Under the pieces are notes generated by a model. The model ran no database searches and had not been told where the DNA came from. It saw only the letters and a list, made by a program, of their open reading frames with translations. From NCBI GenBank assembly GCA_026707405.1, contig JAPOWW010000020.1, forward strand, positions 1-64,000: 64,000 nucleotides of DNA, given 5' to 3'. The translations under genes were made by a program, and so were the position numbers. Below are positions 10,375 to 18,993 of this stretch, piece by piece. Numbering within the stretch: position 1 is the stretch's first letter; each line of letters opens with the position of its first letter. This DNA comes from Chloroflexota bacterium (GTDB lineage Bacteria; Chloroflexota; UBA11872; VXNJ01).

Positions 10375-11871
10375 ATGTCTAACTCCTGGGTGATCCTGGT
10401 CTTCTGCGCCTACTTCGCGATGCTGATGGGCATAGCCTTCGTGGGCGCCCGCAAGATGCGCAACATGTCGGACTACGTGCTGGGCGGACGGCGGCTCAGC
10501 AGCTTCACCGCCGCGCTCAGCGCCGGATCGTCGACCACCAGCGCCTGGACGATGCTCGCGCTCCCCGCCCTGGCGTTCGTAAGCGGCGCGGTTGAGGTAT
10601 GGGTGCCCGCCGCCGCCGCGCTCGGTGTCTGGTTGAGCTGGACCGTTCTGGCCAAAAGGCTCCGCCGCTACACCATCGAAGCCGACAACATCCTCACAAT
10701 CCCGGAGTTCTTCGCGGTCCGGTTCGGAGACAAGACCGGAACCTTGCGTACGCTCACGTCGATAATCACCATCCTCTTCGTGATCTTCTACGTCAGCTCC
10801 GGTCTGGTCGGCGGATCCAAGCTGCTGGATACGATCTTCGGGATCGAGGCGGCCACGGGCGTCCTGCTCACTCTCGCCGCCGTCGCGTCATACACGCTGA
10901 TCGGCGGGTTCCTGGCGGTATCGAGAACGGACGTCTCTCAGGCGCTCCTGATGCTGCTGAGTCTTCTGATACTGGCGGGCGCGCTCTTCGGTTCGATTGA
11001 TAGTCCGGGTTCGGGACTAGGCGGAACCTCCGCCGGCTTTCTGAACCCGTTCAGCGATGCCGACGGCACGCCGATAAGCCCGGTCTTTCTGCTCTCGGCG
11101 GCGGGATGGGCCTTTGGCGCTTTCGGCGCTCAGCGGTTGTTGCAGCGCTTCATGGCGGTGGAGCGCGAAGACCGCATCTCGCTTAGCCGCAACATGTCCG
11201 TCGTGTGGCTGATAGCCGTATATGGACTCGCCCTGATAGTCGGAATGCTTGCCCGTCCGGCCCTCTCCAACCTGGGGATGCTGGACCAGGTCGCCGACCC
11301 CGAACGCATCTATCTGGTGGTGTCCGACGTCTTGTTTCATCCCGCGGTGACGGGGCTGCTGCTGACGGCCGTCATCGCGGCGGTGATGAGCACGGCCGAC
11401 TCGCAGCTGCTGCTGGCGTCCGCCGTCGCGACCGACGACCTGCCGCTTGTCCGGCGGATCACGCAACAAGCCGCCGCCAACGCCAGGGTCTGGCTGGGCC
11501 GGCTGGCGCTGCTGGTGATCGGCGGCATAGCGGCGGCCATCTCCATCCTCTATCCGGAGTCCATCTTCGACCTGGTGAGCTACGCGTGGGGCGGCATGGG
11601 GGCGGCGTTTGGACCGACTATGATCCTGGCGCTGTTCTGGCGCAGGTTCAACTTCTGGGGAGCGGCCGCGTCCATAGTGTCGGGCACGGCGGTCGCTTCC
11701 GTCTGGTGGTATATGAGCGGCGGTCCTTCGGGAATGTGGGACATGCAGCCCGCCACTCCGGGCTTTCTGGCCGCCATGCTGGTGGCCGTCGCGGTCTCGC
11801 TCGCTACGCCCCAGCCGCCGCGGGAGGTTGTCGACCTTTACGACAAGGTCAACTCCGCCGCCCGCCCTTGA
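10375..11871 (+). CDS. Sodium:solute symporter, PutP-like (SSS family)
   Basis: 498 residues, a typical SSS family length with about 13 membrane segments. The N-terminus has the family pattern DYVLGGRRLSSFTAALSAGS and a sodium-site-like WTMLALPALAF stretch, and the middle shows IAAVMSTADSQLLLASA, a highly conserved helix of the PutP/Na-proline branch. It probably imports proline or a related amino or organic acid with sodium. It is transcribed alone and diverges from the methyltransferase array. The specificity is inferred from resemblance only. Confidence 0.85.
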   Translation: MSNSWVILVFCAYFAMLMGIAFVGARKMRNMSDYVLGGRRLSSFTAALSAGSSTTSAWTMLALPALAFVSGAVEVWVPAAAALGVWLSWTVLAKRLRRYTIEADNILTIPEFFAVRFGDKTGTLRTLTSIITILFVIFYVSSGLVGGSKLLDTIFGIEAATGVLLTLAAVASYTLIGGFLAVSRTDVSQALLMLLSLLILAGALFGSIDSPGSGLGGTSAGFLNPFSDADGTPISPVFLLSAAGWAFGAFGAQRLLQRFMAVEREDRISLSRNMSVVWLIAVYGLALIVGMLARPALSNLGMLDQVADPERIYLVVSDVLFHPAVTGLLLTAVIAAVMSTADSQLLLASAVATDDLPLVRRITQQAAANARVWLGRLALLVIGGIAAAISILYPESIFDLVSYAWGGMGAAFGPTMILALFWRRFNFWGAAASIVSGTAVASVWWYMSGGPSGMWDMQPATPGFLAAMLVAVAVSLATPQPPREVVDLYDKVNSAARP

Positions 11872-11906
11872 CTGATATACGCAGAATCAAGTCCGGCATG
11901 ACGAGT

Positions 11907-12026
11907 AAGCGCAATCCCTTCCGTCATTCCCGAGAAAGAACGTCACCCCGTACCCCGATACGGGGCGGGAATCCAGACCAGTCGTTCGGGTGCGATTGAG
12001 GGCGGTTCGCGAACCGCCCCTACAGG
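11907..12026. repeat. Palindromic intergenic repeat region
   Basis: Between the symporter and the convergent oxidoreductase lie several dyads: CCCCGATACGGGG near 11956 within a CATTCCCG...CGGGAATCCAG element, and a perfect 20-nt palindrome GGGCGGTTCGCGAACCGCCC at about 12000-12019. They look like dispersed extragenic palindromic repeats and could also act as a bidirectional terminator. Confidence 0.5.
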
Positions 12027-12134
12027 GTCCTGGCGCGAAAGGACCGGCCTTTGCGGACGCCGTTTCGGGACTTGCCGGCGCCCCCGCTTGGCGGCGACCC
12101 TCGCGCCTGCCGGGCAGTCAGACGCCACGCGGGT

Positions 12135-13682
12135 CTAGAGGCCCAGCTTCTCCAGCACGACGTGGGCGGCGTTGTGGCCGGGCGCGCCGGTCACTTCGCC
12201 TCCTGGGTGCGTGCCCGCGCCGCACAGGTACAGGCCCTCGATGGGCGTCCGGTAGTCGGACCATCCCGGCAACGGCCGGCGCGACATCATCTGCTGCGGA
12301 ATGATGTCGATGTGCCTGATGTTGCCGTCGGTAAGGCCGATGCGCTCTTCGATGTCCTCCGGCGTCAGCAGCGTCCAGTCGATGATTGCGTCCCTGAAGT
12401 TCGGAGCGTACCCGGACACGATGTCGATCAGCCGCTCCCCGAACTGCCGGCGCATCTCCGACCACGAGCCTTCCCGGAGGTGGGGCGGCAGGAAGAACAC
12501 CCACAGCGACAGCACGTGGCAGCCCTCCGGGGCGACCGTCTTGTCGTAGACAGTCGGGATCTGGACCTGCATGATCGGCGTGTCGGGAATCCGGCCGTTC
12601 CTGGAGTCGTTCCAGCTCCGCTCGGGGTGCTCTACCGTGGGGCAGAGGCTGATCATCGCCAGGTGCTCCGGGTCGTGGTCGGCGCCGAGGTGGCCGGAGA
12701 AGTCGGGCAGCTCCCGCAGGGAGCAGAGGAACTTGGCGGAAGCCGACTGCGTCTTCAGCGCCCTGACCTGCTCAATGGTCTCGCTGTCGAGGTCGGCCCG
12801 GTCCAGGAGCTTTAGGAAGGTCCGCTTCGGGTCGGCGTTCGAAAGGACGACGTCGGCCTCGATTACCTCGCCGTCGTCTAGCTCGACGCCTGCGGCCCTG
12901 CCGTTGCGCGTGAGGATGCGCCTCACCTCGGCGCCCGTCCTGATCGATACGCCCGCCGCCTCGGCGGAGCGGGCCAGCGACTGGGAGATGGCGCCCATGC
13001 CGCCGCGGACAATCCCGAAGTTCTCGGTGTCCTCCCGGAAGGCGCTGTACCTGTAGAGCGCGGTGATGTAGGCACTGCCGGGCGCGCTGATGTCACCCAT
13101 GTCCATCGAGCCGGTGCAGACCGTCGCCTTGATCTCGTCCGAGACGAAGTAGCGGTCGATCAGGTCCCTCAGGGGTACGGTCAACAGCGTCTCGAGGAGC
13201 TCTTCCTCTCCCTCCCGGCGGAACCTCTCGGTCAGCTCGGCCAGCGAGGGAGGCGGACCGAGGTAGTAGCCGCTGAGGATCCGCACGGCGCGGTGCCAGA
13301 AGTCGGCCCATGCGGGCCAGGCGTCCGCGTCCTCGGGCGAGAGCTTGCGCAGCTCCTCCGCCGTCCTGGCGTCGTCGTGCCAGAGCGTTATGGCCTTTCC
13401 GTTGGGGAAGGGATGCACGCGCGACGGATCGATGGGATAGACGTGGAAGCCGTGTTTGCGCAGCTCCAGCTCGTCGATCACCTTCTGCTGGAGGATGTGG
13501 CAGACGTAGGAGCAGGTGGATATCTTGTAGCCCGGGAACCACTCCTCGGTCACCGCCGCGCCCCCCACCACGTCCCTGCGCTCCAGCACCTGGACGTTCA
13601 GGCCGGCCCGTCCGAGATACCCTGCGGCGACCAGGCCGTTATGACCGGCGCCAACGATTATGACTCTAGTGTTTCCGGCCAT
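12135..13682 (-). CDS. Phytoene-desaturase-like FAD-dependent oxidoreductase
   Basis: 515 residues. The N-terminus VIIVGAGHNGLVAAGYLGRAG is the dinucleotide-binding Rossmann motif of the amine oxidase/phytoene desaturase superfamily, followed by the conserved VLERRDVVGGAAVTEEWFPG. The C-terminal FAD motif GLYLCGAGTHPGGEVTGAPG is intact. The whole pattern is closest to PYROXD2/carotenoid isomerase-like proteins (NAD(P)/FAD-dependent oxidoreductases of unknown substrate). No carotenoid synthesis genes are adjacent, so a carotenoid role is only possible. A decayed fragment of a relative lies at 10186-10253. Confidence 0.85.
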   Translation of the reverse strand: MAGNTRVIIVGAGHNGLVAAGYLGRAGLNVQVLERRDVVGGAAVTEEWFPGYKISTCSYVCHILQQKVIDELELRKHGFHVYPIDPSRVHPFPNGKAITLWHDDARTAEELRKLSPEDADAWPAWADFWHRAVRILSGYYLGPPPSLAELTERFRREGEEELLETLLTVPLRDLIDRYFVSDEIKATVCTGSMDMGDISAPGSAYITALYRYSAFREDTENFGIVRGGMGAISQSLARSAEAAGVSIRTGAEVRRILTRNGRAAGVELDDGEVIEADVVLSNADPKRTFLKLLDRADLDSETIEQVRALKTQSASAKFLCSLRELPDFSGHLGADHDPEHLAMISLCPTVEHPERSWNDSRNGRIPDTPIMQVQIPTVYDKTVAPEGCHVLSLWVFFLPPHLREGSWSEMRRQFGERLIDIVSGYAPNFRDAIIDWTLLTPEDIEERIGLTDGNIRHIDIIPQQMMSRRPLPGWSDYRTPIEGLYLCGAGTHPGGEVTGAPGHNAAHVVLEKLGL

Positions 13683-13936
13683 GACAGGCCCCTTCCGCTT
13701 GCCTCACGGCGACCTTCGCAAGCTAGGCCGCCCAACGAGCGCATGTCAACTTCCATCCTGGAGCGGCGGACTAGGTGACCACGGGGGGTGCTGTCGCTAT
13801 AGGAACCGCTGGACCATGCCTAGCTTCTCAATGACTTAGACCCGGCTGGCTACAATGCGCGGGTTCGGATCACACGATGGCGGCGAGGACGGGGTCATTC
13901 GGCGTCAACCACCTAGGCCGTCAGCGGGAGAATGCG

Positions 13937-14557
13937 ATGAGCAAGCTTCGTCCCTCCATGTCGGTCAAGGAGTTCGACGACGGCTATTTCTACGTTGCGG
14001 AACTCAAAGTCTTCGCGCGCCAACTCGGTATTGCTGTCGGCAGACGGCGCAAGCTCGAACTTGAAGCGGTCATCCGTCACTTCCTCCAAACAGGTCTGGT
14101 TCTGCCTGCCAAGCCTGTGCCCGACCGACGGTCCGGCGAAGCACGTGACAGGCTCGCGGCCGAATCGATAGTTCGGAACTACGTCGACGACGCGAGGACG
14201 AAAGCATTCCTGCGCGACATGGTGCATGCGAGTGTACCGTCGCTGAAGGACAAGTCAGGCCAGTGGTACTGGCTCAACCACTGGCGCCGCATGCAGCTTC
14301 AAGCAGGCGAGCGCATCACGTACGCGGATCTCGCCAATCGACTATTGGAGCTTATGTGCACCGAGGGCCGCCTGCCGCGGATCGCCGCCGCCCGATTCAA
14401 CAATTTCATAACGGATTTCAGGGAGGACCCGATTAACATCGGCAAGAGCCGGGCCGAGGCCGTGGCGGCCTGGGAGCACATCAAGTCCGTTCCCGGACCG
14501 AAGACTTACGAGGCCTACGCCTCCCTCAAGTCCGCAGCCGGCGCAGGCTCCTCCTAG
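13937..14557 (+). CDS. SAP-like / DUF6434-type hypothetical protein
   Basis: 206 residues from ATG 13937, which has GGGAG six bases upstream; the frame is open to an earlier ATG at 13877. The N-terminal part (MSVKEFDDGYFYVAELKVFARQLGI) resembles a SAP-like helix-turn-helix, as in proteins named SAP domain-containing with a DUF6434 region. The middle has WYWLNHWR and the end FNNFITDFREDP, followed by AWEHIKSVPGPKTYEAY. The function is unknown; SAP folds often bind DNA. It is a lone plus-strand gene that converges on the DUF1330 gene. Confidence 0.6.
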   Translation: MSKLRPSMSVKEFDDGYFYVAELKVFARQLGIAVGRRRKLELEAVIRHFLQTGLVLPAKPVPDRRSGEARDRLAAESIVRNYVDDARTKAFLRDMVHASVPSLKDKSGQWYWLNHWRRMQLQAGERITYADLANRLLELMCTEGRLPRIAAARFNNFITDFREDPINIGKSRAEAVAAWEHIKSVPGPKTYEAYASLKSAAGAGSS

Positions 14558-14575
14558 CCGGTTCCGCCTGTACGA

Positions 14576-14863
14576 TCAGACGCCTTCGACGATTACCACG
14601 CTCGCGCGCGCAGACCTCATCCGGATCTCCTTGATCTCGGTGTATTCGGGTGAAGTCAGCCACGCTTTCGCCTGCTCGACGCTGTCGAACTCGATGACCA
14701 CGACGCGTCCGGGCTCCCAATCGCCGTCCACTAGCTCGGCTGCGCCTCCGCGCACCAGGTATCTGCCGCCGTGGGCCTCGACTGTCGCCGCGACCCGGTT
14801 GCGAAACTCGGCAAAGACGGACTCGTCCGTCACCTCGTCGTTAACAATCACGTATCCTGCCAT
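14576..14863 (-). CDS. DUF1330 domain-containing protein
   Basis: 95 residues, one ferredoxin-like alpha/beta domain of the DUF1330 (dimeric alpha-beta barrel) family: MAGYVIVNDEVTDESVFAEF at the start, HGGRYLVRGG and the conserved VVIEFDSVEQAKAWLTSPEY. A good ribosome site (AAAGGAG) precedes the ATG. These proteins are small cytosolic dimers whose function is unknown. It lies 57 nt downstream of the NCS2 permease on the same strand and may be co-transcribed. Confidence 0.85.
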   Translation of the reverse strand: MAGYVIVNDEVTDESVFAEFRNRVAATVEAHGGRYLVRGGAAELVDGDWEPGRVVVIEFDSVEQAKAWLTSPEYTEIKEIRMRSARASVVIVEGV

Positions 14864-14920
14864 CCGTAGCTCTCCTTTCGCTCGATCCTCTCGGGGCCTG
14901 CGCCCCTGTAAACGCGACCG

Positions 14921-16579
14921 CTAAACCTGACTACGCGAACCTTCCACGTGCACTGTAACGATATCTATGCCGTGATACTTCCGATGGCGCACTGAAGACG
15001 CGTAGTGCCGCAATAGCCAGAAGGAAATCTCGTGCTCCTCCGGGACTTCCGCCTGTTCGTTCAGATGCGCCAGCCTGTCTTCCAGGTTTCCCTCGTCGAA
15101 GACCGCCAGGAACTCCAACTCTACCGCTTCGCCGGGCCGCGCGTTGATGATCAGTCTCGGCACGCGGTCAGCCCCCTGGTCACCGCCGGACTGCAAGAGA
15201 CTCGATAGCGTTTCCTCCCCCGCGGCGCGCAGGCGTTCCGTCGAGGCATCGTTCCAGCCGATCCTGGACGCAAGCTGCCGGAGAAACGCGTCGATCTTGG
15301 GGAGAGCGGACATCTCCAGCGTGGTCTCCAGGCGCGTATGCCGCGGGCTGGTCACCTCGATGAACAGGGTCATCAGAATCGCGGCCAGTACGCCGACGGT
15401 CAAGCCGTTTCCGAGTGACGCCCCCCAGGTCTGGCCCAGCAGGTCCGCGAGCACGTTCTGACTCTGCAAGCCAACGCCGATCGCGAGCGCCACTCCCACC
15501 ACCAGCGCCTTTCGGTGATCGAGCCCGTCCTGGACAACCATTCTCATGCCTTCGACGAACAGAAGCCCCATGATCATCAAGAGAAAAGCCCCCATGACGG
15601 GACTCGGTATCGTGAGCAGGACGGCCGCCGCTTTGGGCAGAAACGCCAGCACCAGCAAGATAGCGCCGATTGCATACCCGACGCTGCGTGCCGCCACGCC
15701 GGTGAGATTGATGAGCGTCACCATCGACGGCGTATAGACGATGGGGGGCAGCGTCCCGGCAAACCCGGACAGGAGCGTACCCAGCCCGTTGGTGTTGACG
15801 GCGGCCTGGACCAGCCGAAAGTCGGTCGCCTGCGGCCTCCTCCGCGAGACCCGCTGAATTACGACCCCGTCGCTGCTCATCTTGATGGCAACTACGAAAC
15901 TCACTATCAGGAACACCGGCAGAAGAGTCCAGAACTCCGCGCCCGGGCTCAAATCGAGTCCCGGCCATGCCGCGACGTCAGGCGTGTAGAACCAGCGCGC
16001 CTCGACCACCGGCTGAGGGTCGTACAGTCCGAACAGGGCGGCGACCCCGCAACCCGAAGCGATTCCGATTAGCGGGGCCCATAGCCGCCATATACCCGAG
16101 GCGCGCATGGCCAGCATCGTGGCGACCGCCAAGGTTGCCACCGCCACAGTTGGACCCGCGACCGGCGGCGCTCCCTCCGGTACCTCGCTCAGCCTGCCGA
16201 CCGCGATCAACATCACCGTCACCGCTATCAGCATGAGCGCGATGCCGGATACGACCGGCGTGATGACTCGTCTCAGCAACGGCAGCCACCTGGCGAGCGC
16301 GAACTGGACCAGCGACGACACGATGATCAGGCTCGCCAGCATGGAGAGGCCGCCCGCCGTCAGCGCCAGGACGGAGACGCCTATGAAATGGGGGCCGGCG
16401 CCGGTCATGAGCACGTGCCCGGCGCCCAGCCGGCCCGCGCGGCCGGCCTGCAACGCTGTAACGACTCCACCGATTGCCAGCCCCGAAAAGACCGCCCACG
16501 ACAGGTAGTCTTCGCTCTGGCCGCCCGCCCGCACCATGACTGTCACGAACAGGACCGTGTTGGCCAAGGCAAGCATCAC
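14921..16579 (-). CDS. NCS2-family purine/pyrimidine permease with fused soluble C-terminal domain
   Basis: Membrane core of the nucleobase:cation symporter-2 family (uracil/xanthine permease): many hydrophobic segments, the NTNGLGTLLSGFAG signature region and IPSPVMGAFLLMIMG. After residue about 415 follows a soluble tail of about 135 residues with helix RLRAAGEETLSSLL and an end resembling a degenerate HATPase/anti-sigma fold. ATG 16579 is the first standard start, but the frame is open to 16699 and the upstream codons read YEPDDRSPPLLSIGVAFQGV, which is typical NCS2 N-terminal sequence. A likely start is AUA at 16663, six bases after GAGAGG; that would give about 580 residues. It probably imports a nucleobase. 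Confidence 0.8.
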   Translation of the reverse strand: MMLALANTVLFVTVMVRAGGQSEDYLSWAVFSGLAIGGVVTALQAGRAGRLGAGHVLMTGAGPHFIGVSVLALTAGGLSMLASLIIVSSLVQFALARWLPLLRRVITPVVSGIALMLIAVTVMLIAVGRLSEVPEGAPPVAGPTVAVATLAVATMLAMRASGIWRLWAPLIGIASGCGVAALFGLYDPQPVVEARWFYTPDVAAWPGLDLSPGAEFWTLLPVFLIVSFVVAIKMSSDGVVIQRVSRRRPQATDFRLVQAAVNTNGLGTLLSGFAGTLPPIVYTPSMVTLINLTGVAARSVGYAIGAILLVLAFLPKAAAVLLTIPSPVMGAFLLMIMGLLFVEGMRMVVQDGLDHRKALVVGVALAIGVGLQSQNVLADLLGQTWGASLGNGLTVGVLAAILMTLFIEVTSPRHTRLETTLEMSALPKIDAFLRQLASRIGWNDASTERLRAAGEETLSSLLQSGGDQGADRVPRLIINARPGEAVELEFLAVFDEGNLEDRLAHLNEQAEVPEEHEISFWLLRHYASSVRHRKYHGIDIVTVHVEGSRSQV

Positions 16580-16702
16580 GCCCTGAAAGGCAACGCCGAT
16601 CGAAAGGAGGGGTGGGGACCGGTCGTCCGGTTCGTAGCGGATGTACTCGTTTACACGCGCTATCTTCGGCCTCTCAGTCCAGCGTTGCTCGAACGCTCTT
16701 CA

Positions 16703-17094
16703 GCGTTTTCAACGGAACTTTACATAAAGGATACTAAGCAAGAGGTGACGTTTAGGCGACACCTGAGACAATATCAATTACGCTCCGGCGGCGTTTCGGT
16801 CCGTCTTCCGGATTCTTGCCAGTCCGTGCCACGAGCCGTCCGCGTACAAGTCACCCAGGGGCGGACTCCTGGCTTGCTCGGTCCCGTCCATGCTTGCGCA
16901 CGGCGAGCGGGATATGGATTCCCGCCTTGTACGAAGTACAGGCCAGGCTGTGCATGGGAGAGACGGAAGCGGTCTTATCCAACCTGTCCGCTGTCGGCAC
17001 AACGGAATGCTTGTGGGCTAGAAACTAACTAACTATACTTACAAATGGAACAAGCGATCATTTTGAGCAATCGTCCAAGATATCGAGGTCCAAT
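16703..17094. other. Intergenic region without a supported gene
   Basis: About 390 bases between the divergent permease and the toxin-antitoxin pair. Short frames here have no recognisable domains. One perfect hairpin is visible, GCGGGA-N7-TCCCGC near 16907-16925, of the extragenic repeat type. The AT-richer end (17020-17060) probably holds the promoter of the antitoxin gene. Confidence 0.4.
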
Positions 17095-17499
17095 ATGGCG
17101 ATAGACCGAGGCCGGATGTACCGGGAGATGGCAGCCCGGGGGAAGTATCGGAGGCTATACACGCATCTGCGCGGCCTTGGGACTCAGGAGTGGAGGACCT
17201 CCTTCGGCGAGATCGAGTCGATATTAGGTTTCGAGCTGCCTGCGTCCGCCCGTCTCTACCGGCCCTGGTGGGCGAATCAGACCGCCGGCAACGGCCATAG
17301 TCAGGCGCTTGCCTGGGGCATGGCCGGATGGGAGACGGCGCAGGTCGATTTGGAAGCCGAGACGCTGTTGCTCAGGCGGAGGCGGACGGAGGCCGCTTGC
17401 AAGGTCAGTCTCGATGACGTGTGGCCCGCCCATCCCACAGCGGTATGGCCGGAAGGCCTGAGCCTCAGGCGCGAGGACATCTACGAGGACAGGGTCTAG
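17095..17499 (+). CDS. Putative antitoxin of a PIN-domain toxin-antitoxin pair
   Basis: 134 residues. It has the pattern YRRLYTHLRGLGTQEWRTSF and FGEIESILGFELPASARLYRPWWAN, seen in a small family of uncharacterised proteins encoded next to toxins and nucleases, followed by WGMAGWETAQVDLEAETLLLRR. No classical AbrB/MazE or ribbon-helix-helix fold is evident. The stop is six nt before the PIN toxin start, which supports an operon and an antitoxin role by position. A GAGG ribosome site sits at 17085. The antitoxin role is inferred. Confidence 0.6.
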   Translation: MAIDRGRMYREMAARGKYRRLYTHLRGLGTQEWRTSFGEIESILGFELPASARLYRPWWANQTAGNGHSQALAWGMAGWETAQVDLEAETLLLRRRRTEAACKVSLDDVWPAHPTAVWPEGLSLRREDIYEDRV

Positions 17500-17505
17500 C
17501 CGCCG

Positions 17506-17928
17506 ATGTTCATAGACACCAACGTCCTGGTGTACTCCCGTATCCCTAATGCCCCGGACCACGACGTCGCCAGGACGAGACTGGAACATGCTCTCCAAAG
17601 CGATGAACCGCTGAGAATCAGCCGTCAGGTTGTGCGGGAGTACCTGTCCGTTATGACCCGGCCGCAGACATGGCCGGTCGCCATAACGCGCGAGGAAGCG
17701 CTCGACGACGTGAACAGGTTGATCGGCGGCTTCGAGATACTCGAGGATGGTTCGAGGGTGACGGAGTCGCTGATCGCGCTGTGTCGTGAAGTCCCCGTAG
17801 CGGGGCGGCAGATCCACGACGCCAACATCGTCGCAACCATGCTCGCCCACGGCGAGCGCAGGCTGCTCACCTTCAACGCCGCCGACTTCCGCCGCTACGC
17901 CAACCGCATCGAACTGGTTGGCGGCTAG
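17506..17928 (+). CDS. PIN-domain toxin (VapC-like ribonuclease)
   Basis: 140 residues with the PIN fold: MFIDTNVLVYSR at the N-terminus carries the first acidic residue (D4), E-rich REYLSVMTRPQ supplies the next acid, and IHDANIVATMLAHGERRLLTFNAADFRRYA gives the C-terminal acidic pair. All catalytic positions seem present, so a magnesium-dependent RNase is expected. VapC toxins usually cleave tRNA or rRNA when freed from their antitoxin. It forms an operon with the preceding gene. Confidence 0.85.
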   Translation: MFIDTNVLVYSRIPNAPDHDVARTRLEHALQSDEPLRISRQVVREYLSVMTRPQTWPVAITREEALDDVNRLIGGFEILEDGSRVTESLIALCREVPVAGRQIHDANIVATMLAHGERRLLTFNAADFRRYANRIELVGG

Positions 17929-17986
17929 GGAATTACCGATTCCAATCTAGACTGAATCTCGTTAACCCTCGGTCAATGAAGGTGTG

Positions 17987-18877
17987 ATGGAATCGGGCAG
18001 GGATTTGCGTACCATCCTCGAAAAGATGGGACTTGGCGCCTCTCATTTGGGCGAGGTCGAGCAAATTCAGGAGCGGTACCATAATCGTCTCCTCCGAATC
18101 ACTCTCGACGGTTCGACTTACATACTCAAGGTATTCGGAGACCCAAGGGCTGCTAGAGAAGTCGGAGCGTATGACCTCCTCCAGGGCCTTGGGGTCCCTA
18201 CCCTACACACCGTTGCTAGGACCAATGACGCGCTACTCCTCGGAGATGTTGACGCCAGTACGCATCTCAGGCTTGCCCGTGAGGAGGATGTCGAGAAGTC
18301 TGAAGTCGGCGTCGCTCTGGCGGGATGGTATCGAACGCTTCACCGTGCGGGGTCGAGATTGCAGACGAACCGGATTAAGCCTTCACTCTTGTGGCGTGAA
18401 ATCGGGGAGCTGACTACTGCGTCGGTCTTGGAAGTGGCTTCCAGGGTCGGCGGCTCAGACCAGTCCGAGTGGGTCACTCTCGCCGACAATATCGACGGAA
18501 TCAAGAACGCCGCAATTGCTTCCGGTGAGACGCTGACACACAACGACTTTCATTGGACTAACTTGGCCTTAACTCGGAACGAGAAGCCGATCAGGGCGGT
18601 CGTGTTCGACTACCACCTGCTGGGGCTGGGACTGCGGTACTCGGACTGCCGGAATGTAACCGGCTCTCTTGGACCGGATGCCGCGGATGCATTCTGGTCC
18701 GCTTACGGCGCAACCGATCCCAGGGAGAAGATCCTGGACGACCTAACGGCCCCTCTGTACGTCCTAGTGGAGGCCTTCCGGCGGCCCAAGTTTCCTTCCT
18801 GGGCGGAGCAAAGTCTGAAACTGGCAGAGACAGGGGAAATCCACAACAGGTTTGACCGGTTGATGGAAAATCTGTGA
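17987..18877 (+). CDS. APH-family (aminoglycoside phosphotransferase-like) kinase
   Basis: 296 residues from ATG 17987 (a GTG lies one codon upstream, but it would be too close to the GAAGG ribosome site). The fold is that of APH/choline kinase: the N-lobe lysine in STYILKVFGDPRAARE, the catalytic loop THNDFHWTNL (D187) and the metal-binding aspartate in VVFDYHLLGLGLRYSDC (D208). Substrates in this family range from antibiotics to homoserine, choline and sugars, so no specific function can be named. It ends three bases before a tRNA-like gene on the opposite strand. Confidence 0.8.
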   Translation: MESGRDLRTILEKMGLGASHLGEVEQIQERYHNRLLRITLDGSTYILKVFGDPRAAREVGAYDLLQGLGVPTLHTVARTNDALLLGDVDASTHLRLAREEDVEKSEVGVALAGWYRTLHRAGSRLQTNRIKPSLLWREIGELTTASVLEVASRVGGSDQSEWVTLADNIDGIKNAAIASGETLTHNDFHWTNLALTRNEKPIRAVVFDYHLLGLGLRYSDCRNVTGSLGPDAADAFWSAYGATDPREKILDDLTAPLYVLVEAFRRPKFPSWAEQSLKLAETGEIHNRFDRLMENL

Positions 18878-18880
18878 GCG

Positions 18881-18953
18881 TTCCCCCACCAGGACTCGAA
18901 CCTGGGCACGCGGTTCGGAAGACCGCTGCTCAATCTTCTGAGCTGATGGAGGG
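18881..18953 (-). tRNA. tRNA-Gly(UCC)-like gene, possibly degenerate
   Basis: A cloverleaf can be drawn: D arm GCTC/GAGC, anticodon stem GCGGT/ACCGC with loop CTTCCGA (anticodon TCC) and T arm CCAGG-TTCGAGT-CCTGG. The acceptor stem is poor (first pair C-A, one T-G), and one extra base sits between the acceptor and D arm. Its 3' half is identical to that of tRNA-Arg at 23598, so it may be a chimera or pseudogene. Confidence 0.5.
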
Positions 18954-18993
18954 CGGGCGACTAAGCCGTCACCGTCCCAAGCTCCGTGTCCGT

